From contig BGKB01000161.1 in NCBI GenBank assembly GCA_003116975.1, positions 100,599-164,598 of the forward strand: a stretch of 64,000 nt of DNA, in the 5' to 3' direction. The notes under the pieces are model-generated. The model searched no databases. It saw nothing but the letters and a program-made list of their open reading frames with translations, and was not told where the DNA came from. This stretch comes from Aurantiochytrium sp. KH105 (lineage: Eukaryota; Sar; Bigyra; Thraustochytrida; Thraustochytriidae). The position numbers and the translations under genes were made by a program. Below, one piece after another: positions 39,901 through 49,597 of the stretch (positions are counted from its first letter, which is position 1; each line of letters opens with the position of its first letter).

Positions 39901-40462
39901 CACGCTGCACCACAAGACTGCAAGTCGTGCCAACAGGATCGAGGGAGAGCTGAAAAACCTTTTTGATGTCCTCGTCGGAAGCAACCACATCGATGCTTTG
40001 CGCAGCCTGCACATCTGGGTCCGAATCCCTGCTCTGCGCCAAAGGTCCAAGCAACTCGCCAGCGACAAAGTGTTCTGGTGTGTTGCTATGGTCGTCTGCA
40101 CGTGGCGATTCTTCGCTCGGTGTCGGAAACGAGACGGGCGGCATCGATCTTTGCGTGAAGTGTCTTGTAAACAAAACGAGCTCGTTCAGGTTCTGATCAG
40201 GGTGCAGTCGCGTGAGATCCTGCAAGATGGGACCACGAAGCACCGAGAGCAGGGACTCAACCTCATCGTCATCGTTCTGGTTGTCTTCAATTTCGTTCTC
40301 ACCAAGATCACTTTCATTGGCCGCAAGGCTCTTTCCAGCCTGACGAACCTGGTTCTTGCCTTTGTTCCTTGCATGCCCTGCCTCCTTGTCCTCTTCTCCC
40401 CCCGTCGCTGGGCCGAAGCGCCGGGTTGCAAGGGGTTCAAGGTCCGCTGTGCCAGAAAGCAT
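36944..40462 (-). CDS. EDRF1: EDRF1-like protein (erythroid differentiation-related factor 1 family)
   Basis: A 1,172-residue protein related to EDRF1, a TPR-containing protein conserved from plants to animals. Diagnostic segments are the W-containing RVVRWRVGDFNLLLGSNLVIARD, followed by LDYWLDNKINGA, ICIHREGLVKGYKLVNTNELPHL and SILSFLKDNCTEDGATYYLFK (about 335-500). Before them is a region with SLVVQRVGNALVLDG matching the family's first conserved block. The C-terminal half is helical and TPR-like (many Ala/Leu/Gln helices, about 700-1160). The N-terminal 130 residues are acidic. EDRF1 affects globin gene expression in mammals. In protists its role is unknown. The first ATG (40462) is used. 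Confidence 0.85.
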   Translation of the reverse strand: MLSGTADLEPLATRRFGPATGGEEDKEAGHARNKGKNQVRQAGKSLAANESDLGENEIEDNQNDDDEVESLLSVLRGPILQDLTRLHPDQNLNELVLFTRHFTQRSMPPVSFPTPSEESPRADDHSNTPEHFVAGELLGPLAQSRDSDPDVQAAQSIDVVASDEDIKKVFQLSLDPVGTTCSLVVQRVGNALVLDGSFDGNGKTTPQEKSDARDSLTSKFLFYSVKMAASAGSTGDHGDGHGEDDDDKSAHVDVATGVRGDDRKTKKRTRAAVAVARETSRPLQVETAGEVSQVTAKEIEGAKEPSTSTSAVNADANIAEQDAGSTNGASCDVPFARVVRWRVGDFNLLLGSNLVIARDQEDSCAVSLQLHDAADQLTSQVCLDYWLDNKINGAQRTAICIHREGLVKGYKLVNTNELPHLDLENAFPPSAPAGDADKTLGSERSSFAPTAVTSGACSILSFLKDNCTEDGATYYLFKRPGASAEVCLFELMSSRQGPETSAGLRRQFAVPVATLYRRLATRLLADAAPSSRERAVRLLTQSIETLTSGPKVDASCLAGTIASRRLLAKALLPARAFAIRAPLSVQLSPPADNDKAPLEAIDLAEAPNEALVVAAETLGATLHEVHLLAAAARRHRGVASQEDDAYDGSRGSPFQVEGETLESVELQIRESLMAIWLRLALANVRQPSIALAHLLFASRIADPATLERYLDIVLFWAAFLLARATAQAQIKAKAKAAGLDEALEEEVEQPKTPPADLSDDDLYPLGQPLAAVPPVLQLVAKGTVDVEFALNQVTQLLWRSVSKRPRRECGRDLLFESYLSLAKYYALHGRFTKAFRHLLQGVQLFKSLQSTKHVETLQLELLYLSFQSFCGIDLRERQEVASAETLVSVLSDAEAHARAKERLEKFGVQNNRQALCSHELEAYRRAWSAAQSLLESGTDGTLALGVNSEAKESCALAAARYGLELCSQKKHDEGKKRLLQAIELAQGQELLAARCRLAYALGTAQRLNTGVAGTPKAMKFDTGLERVFKAIVSELQSALHAFETMAADQNRAALVDALVTRTELARLHLFAFESNESSMWLLRGAFAALFAAGPLLAAVGGANKTADTTQEDLEEDAHYWAVLQKLLQRACQQGLRARRDDGNLKQAYRRSLEGDGPKTMLPAVEALVDASK

Positions 40463-40916
40463 CCTCGATCTCGATCGCCACCGCACAAGCTTTTATCGCA
40501 GACCCCCCAGCCCTTCAAAGGCCTTGCGCGGCGCCGCTGTCCTGCTGCCCGGTGAGCCGCGAAGGTCTCCGCCTTTCGTCGGGCGCGGGACTTATTCTGG
40601 AACGGGGCAAGTTTCGGCCTTGCCGCCGCGCGGCTCGTCGAGCTTTGGGTGATGGAGCGCGACGCAGGCCCATTTCATGGCGACGGTCCGCGTCTTGTGG
40701 CCTCGAAATCGCACAGCTCGCAGCTCTTTCCTTTTTCCAGCCTGTGTGCGAACACTGCCCGACCGCGGCGGCGCGAGCGCCAACGAAAGGCGAGCAAAGC
40801 AGAGCAAGAGCAGCGCAGAGCAGAGCAGAGCAGAGCAAAGCAAAGCGCGAAGGGATTGCCTGGCCGCCTTCGGTTGCTCGGTCCCGGGGAGGCCTCGCGC
40901 CCCGCGCCCGCGCGAG
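40463..40916. other. Divergent region between EDRF1 and AFG2
   Basis: 454 bp. A frame open from an ATG at 40677 runs into AFG2, but its residues are low-complexity (Ala, Arg, Glu, Gln, Ser) from a pentanucleotide repeat, so I treat it as leader. Otherwise nothing is recognised. Confidence 0.5.
40792..40847 (+). repeat. GAGCA-type pentanucleotide repeat in the AFG2 leader
   Basis: Degenerate run of GAGCA/AAGCA units, purest at 40815-40840, ending 70 bp before the AFG2 ATG. Two similar repeats sit upstream of other genes in the window (48277-48326 and, on the other strand, 53450-53470). Confidence 0.85.
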
Positions 40917-43499
40917 ATGGCGGGCGCCAGCTCGTCGGAGAAGAAGCGGCGCAAGCGCAAGAAGAAGCTGCTCGCCGCCGCTCTGGTCGGCGACGAGGAC
41001 GAGGAGGGCGGCGGCGGCCAGTTCGCGCAGGAGCTTAGCGCCTTCCTCAAGGAGGACGAGCCGGACGACGGCGCGCTCAGCGACCTCACCGCCCACGTGC
41101 AGAAACTCGCTCTCGGAGACGATGAAGGGGACGCAGAGGCAGAGATTGACCAGGGGCCCGAACCCGTGCAGAGGGTTGAGGATCTGAGGATCAACACGTC
41201 GCAGGCAGCGACGAAACGCGACCATCTGATGCGGAACAGGGTCCTGGTGCGTCCTGACGTCTTGGCCCAGCTCGGCGTAGCGCCTGGGGCCAGTGTCATG
41301 GTCGAATTTCCTCAAACGACGGATGGAACTGTCGCTACAAGAGCAGTTGCCAGCGCATGGCCACATGGGTCTCTCAAACAAAACGAAATTCAACTGAGTA
41401 AAAGCCTCCGTCTACTGGACGGACAAGCTGCGTCATGCAGCCTCGAGCGTCTCGTCGCCGGAGGCGAGGTCGCGGTATGTGCTACGGCCCACATGCGACT
41501 GCAAACGGCTGACATTCGTGCGCAGGCCTCAGTGCGCCAGACGTTGCTCGACCAAGCCTTCGTGCGCGACTATGTGCGAGAAAACTTGGTCGACGAGTGC
41601 GTCGCGCTGAACACAACGTGTGGACTCTTGCTTAATGGCTATTTTGTCAATCTCGTCTTAGAAGACGCTACGCCCCAACGCGCGACTCTTCTTCGAATTA
41701 CTCGTCAAACTGTATTCACTTTTTCTGTACGCGGCGAGACAACCATCGAGACATCCGAGGAGAAGAACGCACAAAATGTCGACCCTCCTGTGTCAGCAGA
41801 GACCTTTGACGAGGATCCTCGAGAAGCTCAAGGTCGGGGGCTTGGCGCCCTTGTCGGAGGCTTGCAAAAGCAAGTGGATCAGGTTCGGGAGGTCTTGCGT
41901 CTGGCATTAGAGCCAGGCAATGAACGTCTTGCCGCGGGAATGCGCGTGCCGCGAGGCGTGCTGCTGCACGGTCCTCCCGGGACTGGCAAGACCCTCATCG
42001 CGCGTAGCGCTGCTCAGGAATTTGGCGCTTCACTGCATCTGATCAATGGCGCAGAGGTGGTGAGCAATTATGTGGGCCAGGCAGAAGCTCGTCTGCATGC
42101 CATCTTTGAGGCTGCACTGGCTCAGCCTCCCGCCTTGGTCTTTATCGACGAGATTGATGCCCTTTGTCCGGCGCGTGGCCAAGGCGCCGGGGCGGAGAGC
42201 GGCATGGCCGCAGTACATAACCGTGTCGTGGGCGTGCTGATGCAGCAGCTCGATCGTTTGGCCGGAGCTGGACGAATCGCTGTCGTGGCGGCGTCGAATC
42301 GCCCCGCAGCTCTGGATCCGGCGCTTCGTAGGCCAGGGCGCCTCGACCGCGAGGTTGAAGTTGGGGTTCCTGCCGCGAGCGATCGGGCGGATATTCTAGG
42401 CATTCATTTGAGCAACTACCCTCACACTCTCTCGTCAGAGGAGATTGCGAGTATTGCTGATGAAATGCACGGCTTTGTTGGTGCTGACATTATGGCTCTT
42501 TGTCGTGAAGCCGCGTGGCAGGCGCTTCGTCGACACTTGAAAAGTGAAGCAAAGGGCTTGGGTGACCGAGAACAACAAGACGATGCGAGCGGAGCGCACA
42601 TCGCGCTCGAGGATGTTCTGGAGGCGCGAGCCACCATCAAGCCCAGCGCACTTCGCGAATTTGCGGTGGAAGTTCCGAAGGTATACTGGGACGATGTGGG
42701 AGGTCAGGAAGACGTCAAGATGCTTTTGCGCGAAGCCGTCGAGCCGGAGTTTCATGCGGCTTTTGCTCGCATGGGTATTCGCCCCCCACAAGGCGTTCTT
42801 CTCTACGGCCCGCCGGGTTGCTCCAAGACGCTGTTGGCCAAAGCTATCGCGACCGAGTGCAAAATGAACTTTATCGCCATCAAAGGCCCCGAGCTCTTTA
42901 ACAAATGGGTCGGCGAGTCGGAACGTGCTGTGCACGAAGTATTCCGAAAAGCGCGCCTTGCAGAGCCCACCGTGGTATTCTTTGACGAGATCGATGCTCT
43001 TGCAGGCGCGCGCGGGGCAGGCGCAGACGCCGGATCTGCTGGCGGCGTTGCGGATCGTGTGCTGAGTCAGCTATTGACTGAGATGGATGGCATCGAGGCA
43101 CGCAAGCGTGTGATTGTCGTTGCTGCGACCAATCGTCCTGACCTTGTTGATGCAGCACTTCTTCGGCCCGGGCGACTCGATCGTCTCATCCTCGTGCGTC
43201 CACCCGATGCTTCTGCCAGGGAGGCAATTTTGCGCATTCATACGCGACGCATGCCGCTCGATGCAGATGTTGATCTTGGTCGTCTTGCATCCGAGACAAC
43301 TCAAGGCTTTACTGGTGCGGAGATTAGCTCGCTATGCCGCGAAGCAGCCATGCACGCACTCGAGCGAGACAAGGATGTTCAGAGCGTGGCATACGATGAC
43401 TTTGCTGCCGCCGCGGAAATGATTGACCCGCAGGTCACCGAGGGCATGCTCGAATTTTATCTCGATCTCGAACGCAGTCTCGGCCAAGCCGTGGGCTGA
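40917..43499 (+). CDS. AFG2: AFG2 / SPATA5-type AAA+ ATPase (ribosome biogenesis)
   Basis: An 860-residue type II AAA+ protein. A Lys-rich N-terminus is followed by a Cdc48-like N domain. D1 carries Walker A GPPGTGKT (352-359) and Walker B FIDEID (about 409-414). D2 carries GPPGCSKT (631-638), a variant typical of the AFG2/Drg1/SPATA5 group, and Walker [10 protein letters not shown]. Both domains keep an arginine finger region ([17 protein letters not shown]). AFG2 releases Rlp24 from pre-60S particles in the cytoplasm. The ATG at 40917 is chosen over the one at 40677, which would add 80 residues of repeat-derived sequence. The 860-residue length is close to human SPATA5. Confidence 0.92.
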   Translation: MAGASSSEKKRRKRKKKLLAAALVGDEDEEGGGGQFAQELSAFLKEDEPDDGALSDLTAHVQKLALGDDEGDAEAEIDQGPEPVQRVEDLRINTSQAATKRDHLMRNRVLVRPDVLAQLGVAPGASVMVEFPQTTDGTVATRAVASAWPHGSLKQNEIQLSKSLRLLDGQAASCSLERLVAGGEVAVCATAHMRLQTADIRAQASVRQTLLDQAFVRDYVRENLVDECVALNTTCGLLLNGYFVNLVLEDATPQRATLLRITRQTVFTFSVRGETTIETSEEKNAQNVDPPVSAETFDEDPREAQGRGLGALVGGLQKQVDQVREVLRLALEPGNERLAAGMRVPRGVLLHGPPGTGKTLIARSAAQEFGASLHLINGAEVVSNYVGQAEARLHAIFEAALAQPPALVFIDEIDALCPARGQGAGAESGMAAVHNRVVGVLMQQLDRLAGAGRIAVVAASNRPAALDPALRRPGRLDREVEVGVPAASDRADILGIHLSNYPHTLSSEEIASIADEMHGFVGADIMALCREAAWQALRRHLKSEAKGLGDREQQDDASGAHIALEDVLEARATIKPSALREFAVEVPKVYWDDVGGQEDVKMLLREAVEPEFHAAFARMGIRPPQGVLLYGPPGCSKTLLAKAIATECKMNFIAIKGPELFNKWVGESERAVHEVFRKARLAEPTVVFFDEIDALAGARGAGADAGSAGGVADRVLSQLLTEMDGIEARKRVIVVAATNRPDLVDAALLRPGRLDRLILVRPPDASAREAILRIHTRRMPLDADVDLGRLASETTQGFTGAEISSLCREAAMHALERDKDVQSVAYDDFAAAAEMIDPQVTEGMLEFYLDLERSLGQAVG

Positions 43500-43868
43500 G
43501 CAAGTTTATAATGTTGCTACATCATAAGTCATGTATACTGTAAATGCATTGTCTTGCGAAGGGTGTCTACTCTTGTATGCCCTTTCTGAACATCCGTTGA
43601 GCTGCGGATGTGCCAGTAAAAAAAAACGGACCATCATAACGGCTTTGTCGCTAGGTCAAAGTAACAAACGTGCGTCCCAAAGACACCAAACAGCATCAGG
43701 AGCCCTCTCTTGCTGTCTCCGCTCGCGAGAAGGAGCGGCCCTTCCCTGCCAGTACGCGTGCGGCACGAAGCGCGCGAGCTGGAGGTCCAGGGCAGACCAG
43801 ACGGGTTGCTGTCCGTCCATCTTGTCCGTGGGTGGAGACCTCTTGCGCAGCGTTCAAGTTCGCGCACG
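43500..43868. other. Intergenic region, nothing recognised
   Basis: 369 bp between AFG2 and the EGF-module gene, same strand. The final 160 bp are an open but ATG-free frame running into the next gene. This is leader sequence rather than coding. Confidence 0.5.
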
Positions 43869-46112
43869 ATGGCGTGGCGAAGAGTCCTTGTACTGCTCGC
43901 GTTGACGTTCGCGATTACGGCAACAACGAGTGAGGCGTGCTGCGCAAACAAATGCTCAGGCCATGGGTACTGCCAGACAGGGTCCTGCACGTGCAATTGT
44001 CATTCGCAATGGACCGGTGCCGACTGTTCGCTGAGACAATGCCCTTCCGGCCGTCAATGGGTCGGAGACGCAAGCGCCACAGACTCAATTCATGGCACTC
44101 TTGCTGTATGCTCAAATGCAGGCTCTTGCACGGCTGCAGACGGAATCTGCGTTTGCCAGGCCGGGTTCGACGGCCTTGCTTGTGAAAGAATGGCTTGTCC
44201 AAACAACTGCAACAATCATGGTCAGTGCGTTTCGCTCAAGGATGCTGCGCGCCTCAAGGACGACCGGAATTTCTTCCGTGAGGTTACCTATGCAACCTCG
44301 TGGGAAGCAACAAGAATCTACGGCTGCATGTGCGAGCCAGGATGGTACGGCTATGACTGCTCCAAGAAGGAATGTCCTCGAGGCGACGACCCCATGACAA
44401 CTGGGCAGGTGGACGAAGTTCAAGTGATTGACTGCACGTGCTCGAACACGTGCTCGGGTAATTTCTACCTTTCGTTCAAGGGCGAGGTCGCAGGACCGAT
44501 CAGTTTTGATGACTCAGCTGCCAACGTCCAAGCGGCGCTCGAAGCGACGCTGCAAATTCACGGCGTGACAGTAGCGTTCACGGGCGGCACCGCGGTTTGC
44601 GATGACGACGGTGTGAGCACGGCCATTACCTTCACGCACAACCCAGGCGATCTTCCGCAACTGCGCGTGGCCAAGAATGATCTGACAACATCGGGTGCAA
44701 CCACTACGATCGAAATTGTACATTCAGGTCAGACGAGTGCTCAGGGCGTTGCGAGTGTGACCGGTACCAAGGAAGACCTTCCTTGCAACGGACGAGGCGT
44801 GTGTGACTCTTCGACCGGACAGTGCACGTGTTACACAGGATTCAGTTCTTCTGATCGTGCTGGTGCTAGCGGTCTATCCGGTGACTGTGGATACGGGACG
44901 ACAACCTCGTGCCCAGGCTCCACATCGTGCTCGGGCCATGGGACGTGCAGCGGGGTATCGGACTACACATGTACTTGCATGGACGGATATGTTGGAGCCG
45001 ATTGCAATACACGGACCTGCCCGACAGGCAAGGCATGGTTTGCAGAAGCAGGCGTGAGCCTTCCGGGTTTCGTCTCTGTAACGAACAGTGCCACAAGTGT
45101 ATCCACGACAGATGATTTGCGAACCTATGTGAAGCGTGGTGACACGGTGGTAATCAATGGTGAGACGTTGACTGTTTCAACCTCGACAGGCGACACCTTT
45201 GACGCAACGACGTTGCCGCTCGCGAGTGCGTACCAAGGCTCAACTGTCACGTATGTTGAAGCGGCTGCACGCCCAGAAATTGCTCATCACGTAGGAACGC
45301 AATGCTCTGGCCGCGGGCACTGTGACTCGCTGCTTGGAACGTGCTCATGCATGAATGGCTTTACAGGAAGCGCTTGCCAGCATACAACGTGTCCGAGCTC
45401 ATGTTCAGGTCGAGGCGACTGTATTTCGAACGAACGCTTCGCTGAGGAGACACTGGACAACTTTGACTCGACTGCGTATACCTATGGCGCAGACATTGGG
45501 AACCAGGACACTTGGGATTCGGACATGCTCTTTGGGTGCAAGTGCGACAAGAAATTGCAATACGATTACGGCATGTACGATTCCTTTGGGCATGATTGCT
45601 CCAAGCTTAGCTGCCCCACCGGCGACGATCCATCGACCAGTGGAGTGCACGAGTCTCAGGTCATCACTTGTTCGGCAACTGGCGGAACCTTTACCCTGAC
45701 CTTTCGTAGAGAGGTCACCGCGGCTATCGACTACGATGCCGCTGCTGCAGACGTCAAAAGTGCGCTCGAAGCGCTTCGCACCATTGGCACGGTGAGCGTG
45801 ACCTATGATAGTGGTACCGAGGCGTGCTCGAGCGGTGGTGTCGCGATGACCATCACCTTCCTTACGGAACTGGGCGACTTGCCCGAGCTCGTTCCGGACA
45901 GCTCTTCGCTGACGGGCGGCTCGGCCTCCGCGACGGTGACGAGCACCACCGACGGCACGCGCGAGAACGACGAGTGCTCAAACCACGGCCTGTGCGATCG
46001 CGCGACGGGTGCTTGCTCTTGTTTTGCGGGTTACGTCTCCTCGGACGGCTCTGGCAACGCCGGCGACCGAGGGGACTGCGGCGCGCGCGATGCCCTCTGG
46101 ACGGGCAGCTGA
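43869..46112 (+). CDS. Secreted EGF-module protein, stramenopile tenascin/mastigoneme-like
   Basis: A 747-residue protein with a clear signal peptide (about 1-24: basic start, then VLVLLALTFAITA). It is built of Cys-rich EGF-like modules: CSGHGYCQTGSCTC, CNNHGQCVSL, CNGRGVCDSSTGQCTC, CSGHGTCSGVSDYTC, CSGRGHCDSLLGTC, CSGRGDCISNERF and CSNHGLCDRATGACSC. It also has two copies of a larger unit (about 160-340 and about 575-735): a CSK..CPxGDDP start, a beta-rich segment of about 100 residues with SAANVQAALEAL-type helix and LGDLPEL, then another EGF. Proteins of this build occur in stramenopile flagellar hairs and oomycete surface proteins, so a surface or mastigoneme role is likely but not proven. 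It ends abruptly after GDCGARDALWTGS with no membrane anchor. Confidence 0.85.
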   Translation: MAWRRVLVLLALTFAITATTSEACCANKCSGHGYCQTGSCTCNCHSQWTGADCSLRQCPSGRQWVGDASATDSIHGTLAVCSNAGSCTAADGICVCQAGFDGLACERMACPNNCNNHGQCVSLKDAARLKDDRNFFREVTYATSWEATRIYGCMCEPGWYGYDCSKKECPRGDDPMTTGQVDEVQVIDCTCSNTCSGNFYLSFKGEVAGPISFDDSAANVQAALEATLQIHGVTVAFTGGTAVCDDDGVSTAITFTHNPGDLPQLRVAKNDLTTSGATTTIEIVHSGQTSAQGVASVTGTKEDLPCNGRGVCDSSTGQCTCYTGFSSSDRAGASGLSGDCGYGTTTSCPGSTSCSGHGTCSGVSDYTCTCMDGYVGADCNTRTCPTGKAWFAEAGVSLPGFVSVTNSATSVSTTDDLRTYVKRGDTVVINGETLTVSTSTGDTFDATTLPLASAYQGSTVTYVEAAARPEIAHHVGTQCSGRGHCDSLLGTCSCMNGFTGSACQHTTCPSSCSGRGDCISNERFAEETLDNFDSTAYTYGADIGNQDTWDSDMLFGCKCDKKLQYDYGMYDSFGHDCSKLSCPTGDDPSTSGVHESQVITCSATGGTFTLTFRREVTAAIDYDAAAADVKSALEALRTIGTVSVTYDSGTEACSSGGVAMTITFLTELGDLPELVPDSSSLTGGSASATVTSTTDGTRENDECSNHGLCDRATGACSCFAGYVSSDGSGNAGDRGDCGARDALWTGS

Positions 46113-47189
46113 TTGATTTACAAAAGTATAGGGGAAAACTAGGCCTATCCAAAAGCGATGTAGTATTCTTTGACGTGCTGTCAGCTGCAGGTCCCGGAAA
46201 AGAAACTTGTGACCAAAACCTGCGGGCCCACGAACGTGCACGTGCCGCGCGCGGCACGTGCCGACGCATACTTCTCCTGTCTCTTACTCACTCTCAGGGA
46301 GGAAGCTGCGACCTGGCTGCTCGCGGGTCCGCAACTCGGGCTTGCTTGCTTTCTTGCTTGCTTGCTTGCAAGATGCTGGTGGCTTGGGTTCTGCTGGGAG
46401 GCGCGGCACAACTGCGTGTGCGCGAGAACCTGAGCGACCCTCTCCAATTGGTTCCATCTAGCTGCCCCTGCCTGCTAGAGGCAGTGACGGGCAAGGAAGG
46501 AAATGATGACGTGCGGCGACGCAATGGTTCACTCCGAGTCGGGCCGCAGCCTAACAAGTGTATGCGCGAGATCCTTGAGCGATGCGGAGAGTATGGCGTC
46601 GGGATTTGCGGCCGCCACGCCACGCAGCTCGCAGCTCAAGGGCAGAACTCGCGAGATGACAATGCACGAGGAGCGGACCCAAGCTGGCCGGAGCCCGGGC
46701 AGAGTATCGAATATCGCAAGCGGAACCCACGGATACGGAACCCACAACAAGTTCACAATCTCGTTTTCGATACTTTGATGAAGCAGGGAAATCGAGCGGC
46801 CACCAGCGCCAGAACGAATGCAGATCGTTCGGTGGTTTTACGGGAGCTTCCATCGATCGACTCATGCTCGATATGGATGACTCTGGGGGAAGCAAGCGAA
46901 GACTGCTTGCTGGTAACAGGTTCCGGAACGCGAAGTCCAACTCGAAGTCTGTCAAACTCAAGGGCTAGGTGATATCGAAAGCCGTCTGCAGTATCTTCTC
47001 CAATGACCGAAACCATGCAAAGCCATACGCAAGGCGAGCAAATCGCTAACGCGTCGCCAAATCCAGACGGAGCCCCCCTCCATCCTCTTAGCAGGAGAAA
47101 ATAAAAGTCACCACTCCGCGGACTAAGAAGGAAACGAACGAACGACAGAAAGAAAGGAACGAAAAAAGAAAAAAGAAAGAAAGAAGACT
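46113..47189. other. Long gap with one possible disrupted frame
   Basis: 1,077 bp between the EGF gene and a membrane-protein gene. It holds (CTTG)n-like runs near 46340-46372, a possible frameshifted ORF (listed), and an A-rich leader (47095-47188) for the next gene. Overlapping open frames on both strands here contradict one another and only one is plausible. Confidence 0.5.
46503..46968 (+). pseudogene. Possible coding fragment with a +1 frameshift
   Basis: A frame from an ATG at 46503 reads 91 codons of Ser/Ala/Arg-rich sequence to a stop at 46776-46778. The frame one base further on then reads a natural-looking charged tail (RYFDEAGKSSGHQRQNE..., ending SVKLKG) to a stop at 46966-46968. 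The switch point contains TTTT. With one T fewer the two halves would join in one frame. It may be a decayed gene, a sequencing error or an exon pair. No family recognised. Confidence 0.3.
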
Positions 47190-48149
47190 ATGTCCACTCC
47201 ATCGCGCAACAATCATGCAGAGGATGCTGATATCGAAGCGGAGTACCGCCAAATTGTTCGTGACATTCGCGAAGACCACAAGGCGTACGAGCACGCGCAC
47301 CCGATCGCCATCATTCTCAAGCTCTTCATCACTGCTGGTCTTGGCGTTATGACGATCGTTTATCTGATGCTTTTGAGGGGCTCGTTCGAGAACATCTTCT
47401 CGTTCCCCAGTGCCAACGCCTCGGAGGACGACAAACTCCTGTTTGCGCTCAAGTGCCTGTCAGCGATCGGTGCCTCAACTCTCCACTTGCTAAACGCCAC
47501 GCAAGCTGTACGCGTGGCGTATCCCTTCGTCTCTGCCAATCTGGAACGCATATTTATCAACCCGCAAAAGCACAGCGCCTCGGGGACGCGAGAGCAGCTG
47601 GCCATGATGCTGACGGAGACGGTACTTTTCTTCTTTAACAGCTTTGTACGCATTCCGATGATTCTCGTCTGGCGCATCGCCATGATTCCTGTCTTCATTG
47701 TGCAGGTGGCGACGGGACGTGTCGGATACAACAAGCTCGGTAAGCTCATGCACAACTGGATTGTGAGCGTGGTGTCGTCGCTCGAGGTCCTCTTTACCCT
47801 CTTTATCTTCGTGCTCGGGGTGACCATAATCTTCGCCTCGGAGACGCCGACGGACGTCTTGGTAAACTTTGCCGCAGCCTCGATCTTTAGCAGCATCGAT
47901 GATCAAGCCGTGCACATGTTTCGCCAGTACGAGCGCGACATTTATAACAAGCAGCGCGAGTATCTTTCGGACAAGGCGAATCGGGCGCTCAAGTGGTCTC
48001 GCCAGCAGGATTTGCTTCACCCCCCCGATTATTATGTCACCGAGTCCACGACATGCTGCGGGCTCTTGCCGGCGAGAGTCGAACGTCACAAGGATGCCGG
48101 CGAAGGCTCTCGCGCCGTCCAGTATGGCGCACCTGGCATGGACGCGTAG
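47190..48149 (+). CDS. Multi-pass membrane protein, unrecognised
   Basis: A 319-residue protein with hydrophobic segments at about 37-62, 82-105, 141-175 (probably two) and 190-225. It has an acidic N-terminus and a charged C-terminal tail. The IRIP/WRIAMIPVFIV region and the loop DLLHPPDYYVTEST after the last helix are distinctive, but I recognise no family. The tail has a Cys pair (TTCCGLLP) that could be lipid-modified. The ATG at 47190 follows a purine-rich leader. It is presumably an endomembrane or plasma-membrane protein. No catalytic motif is seen. Confidence 0.75.
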   Translation: MSTPSRNNHAEDADIEAEYRQIVRDIREDHKAYEHAHPIAIILKLFITAGLGVMTIVYLMLLRGSFENIFSFPSANASEDDKLLFALKCLSAIGASTLHLLNATQAVRVAYPFVSANLERIFINPQKHSASGTREQLAMMLTETVLFFFNSFVRIPMILVWRIAMIPVFIVQVATGRVGYNKLGKLMHNWIVSVVSSLEVLFTLFIFVLGVTIIFASETPTDVLVNFAAASIFSSIDDQAVHMFRQYERDIYNKQREYLSDKANRALKWSRQQDLLHPPDYYVTESTTCCGLLPARVERHKDAGEGSRAVQYGAPGMDA

Positions 48150-48276
48150 AAGGCGGCCCTGCGATAAGATGATAAAAGCAGTCCCATTTCCTCCTTGCAT
48201 AAACATTGATCTTGGATCTTCTCCCAATGTCATCATGAGAGTTGCGATTGATAAATTCACGGCAATTTGCTGATCG

Positions 48277-48326
48277 GAGCAGAGCAGAGCAGAGTAGAGC
48301 AGAGCAGAGCAGAGCAGAGCAGAGCA
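48277..48326 (+). repeat. (GAGCA)n pentanucleotide repeat
   Basis: Ten GAGCA units, with one GAGTA, ending 122 bp before the alcohol dehydrogenase ATG, in the 299-bp gap after the membrane-protein gene. Confidence 0.9.
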
Positions 48327-48448
48327 ATCAACGCAGCGCGCAAACGTGTACTTCTCGCTGAGGCCAGCCTTGGGTCTGTGCGCGCCGCCCAGCACCCTGC
48401 GAAGCCTCGCGTAGCGTCAAGTCAGACGACGGCGCGTTGGGACTCATC

Positions 48449-49597
48449 ATGGCCGCGTCCATGCGTGCGGTGACCTTTCAGCAGCCGCTCCAGGTGGCCG
48501 TCGAAGAGGTAGCGATCCCGGAGATCTCGGACCCGCGCGCGGTGGTGGTCAAGACGCAGTTGGCTGCGCTGTGCGGATCAGACCTTCACATCTACAGAGG
48601 CGCGGAGACCGGGCTCGACGTAGGTGCCATCCAAGGCCATGAATTTGTAGGTCATGTGCACGCCGTCGGCGACGAGGTGACCTCTTTGAAGGTCGGCGAT
48701 GCGGTTATGAGCCCATTCACGACAAGCTGCGGCGAGTGCTTTTTTTGCGTGCAAAATATGTCGGCTCGGTGCACCGCGGGCGGACTCTTTGGCTGGCGTC
48801 AAGATGGCGGCGGGCTCCATGGAGGTCAAGCCGAGTACGTCTTGGTGCCCATGGCGGAAACGACGCTGATCAAGCGGCCCGAGAATGTCAAGCCTGAGCA
48901 TGCCTTGCTTATGGGCGACATTCTCACGACTGCCTTTTATTGCGCAATTCGCGGCGACGTCGGCACACCTTGGACTCCCGATGTCCTCAGCGAGAGTGGC
49001 GCGGGCCCGCGCGGGAGCCATGGCGAGAGCGATGTCGTTGTTGTAGTGGGCTGCGGGCCCGTGGGTCTGCTGACTGTCGCTTGCGCCGTGTATCTCTCGC
49101 AGGGCAAGTCCAAGGTCGTAGCAGTTGATTGCGTTCCCGAACGTCTCGAGGCGGCCAAGCGTATGGGTGCTGCAAAGTCCGTCAACTTCAAGACGGAAGA
49201 CGCTGCGGCTGTGGTGCGTGAATTAAGCTCCTCGAAACGTGGCGCTCGCGTTGTGCTTGAGGTGGTCGGCCAGCGAAGCGCCATGCAGCTTGCCTATGCC
49301 TGCGTGCAGCCAGGCGGCACTCTCTCCTCCGTCGGCGTCCATGCTTATGAACCCAACGCCATCACACCTGACGAATTTTACGACAAGAATCTCACCTTTC
49401 GGTCTGGACGTTGCCCTGTGCGCTCGCTCTTGGTGGGCGGCGCTATGCCGCATCTTCGCGCCATCCTTGAGGCGACTCCTGAAGCGGATGCACTCTTTAC
49501 GCATCGCATTGGCTTTGCTGACGCAGTAGATGCGTACAAGAAATTTAATGCCGCTGAGGATGGGATGATCAAGTGTCTTATTGACCCGACGCTTTAG
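48449..49597 (+). CDS. Zinc-dependent medium-chain alcohol dehydrogenase
   Basis: A 382-residue MDR-family dehydrogenase. The catalytic zinc site has Cys in ALCGSDLHIYRG and the GHEFVGHVHAVGDEV box. The structural zinc lobe has four Cys (SCGECFFCVQNMSARC). The Rossmann motif is VVGCGPVGLLTV, an NAD(P) GxGxxG. This subgroup (single-domain GLFGWRQDGGGLHGGQAEYVLVP region) resembles bacterial and plant sorbitol/formaldehyde-type MDRs. It oxidises an alcohol or reduces an aldehyde, and the substrate cannot be read from the sequence. The first ATG (48449) is used. The frame is open upstream from a TTG only. There is no targeting peptide and it is presumably cytosolic. Confidence 0.88.
   Translation: MAASMRAVTFQQPLQVAVEEVAIPEISDPRAVVVKTQLAALCGSDLHIYRGAETGLDVGAIQGHEFVGHVHAVGDEVTSLKVGDAVMSPFTTSCGECFFCVQNMSARCTAGGLFGWRQDGGGLHGGQAEYVLVPMAETTLIKRPENVKPEHALLMGDILTTAFYCAIRGDVGTPWTPDVLSESGAGPRGSHGESDVVVVVGCGPVGLLTVACAVYLSQGKSKVVAVDCVPERLEAAKRMGAAKSVNFKTEDAAAVVRELSSSKRGARVVLEVVGQRSAMQLAYACVQPGGTLSSVGVHAYEPNAITPDEFYDKNLTFRSGRCPVRSLLVGGAMPHLRAILEATPEADALFTHRIGFADAVDAYKKFNAAEDGMIKCLIDPTL

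Noticed and set aside
40677-40916. An 80-codon extension of AFG2 from an upstream ATG
   Set aside because: The added residues come from a degenerate GAGCA repeat and have no domain, so I treat this as leader. A targeting role is not excluded.
45824-46972. A 382-codon + strand frame starting inside the EGF gene and running through the gap
   Set aside because: It overlaps the last EGF modules in another frame and its residues in the gap compete with the more natural split frame at 46503-46968.
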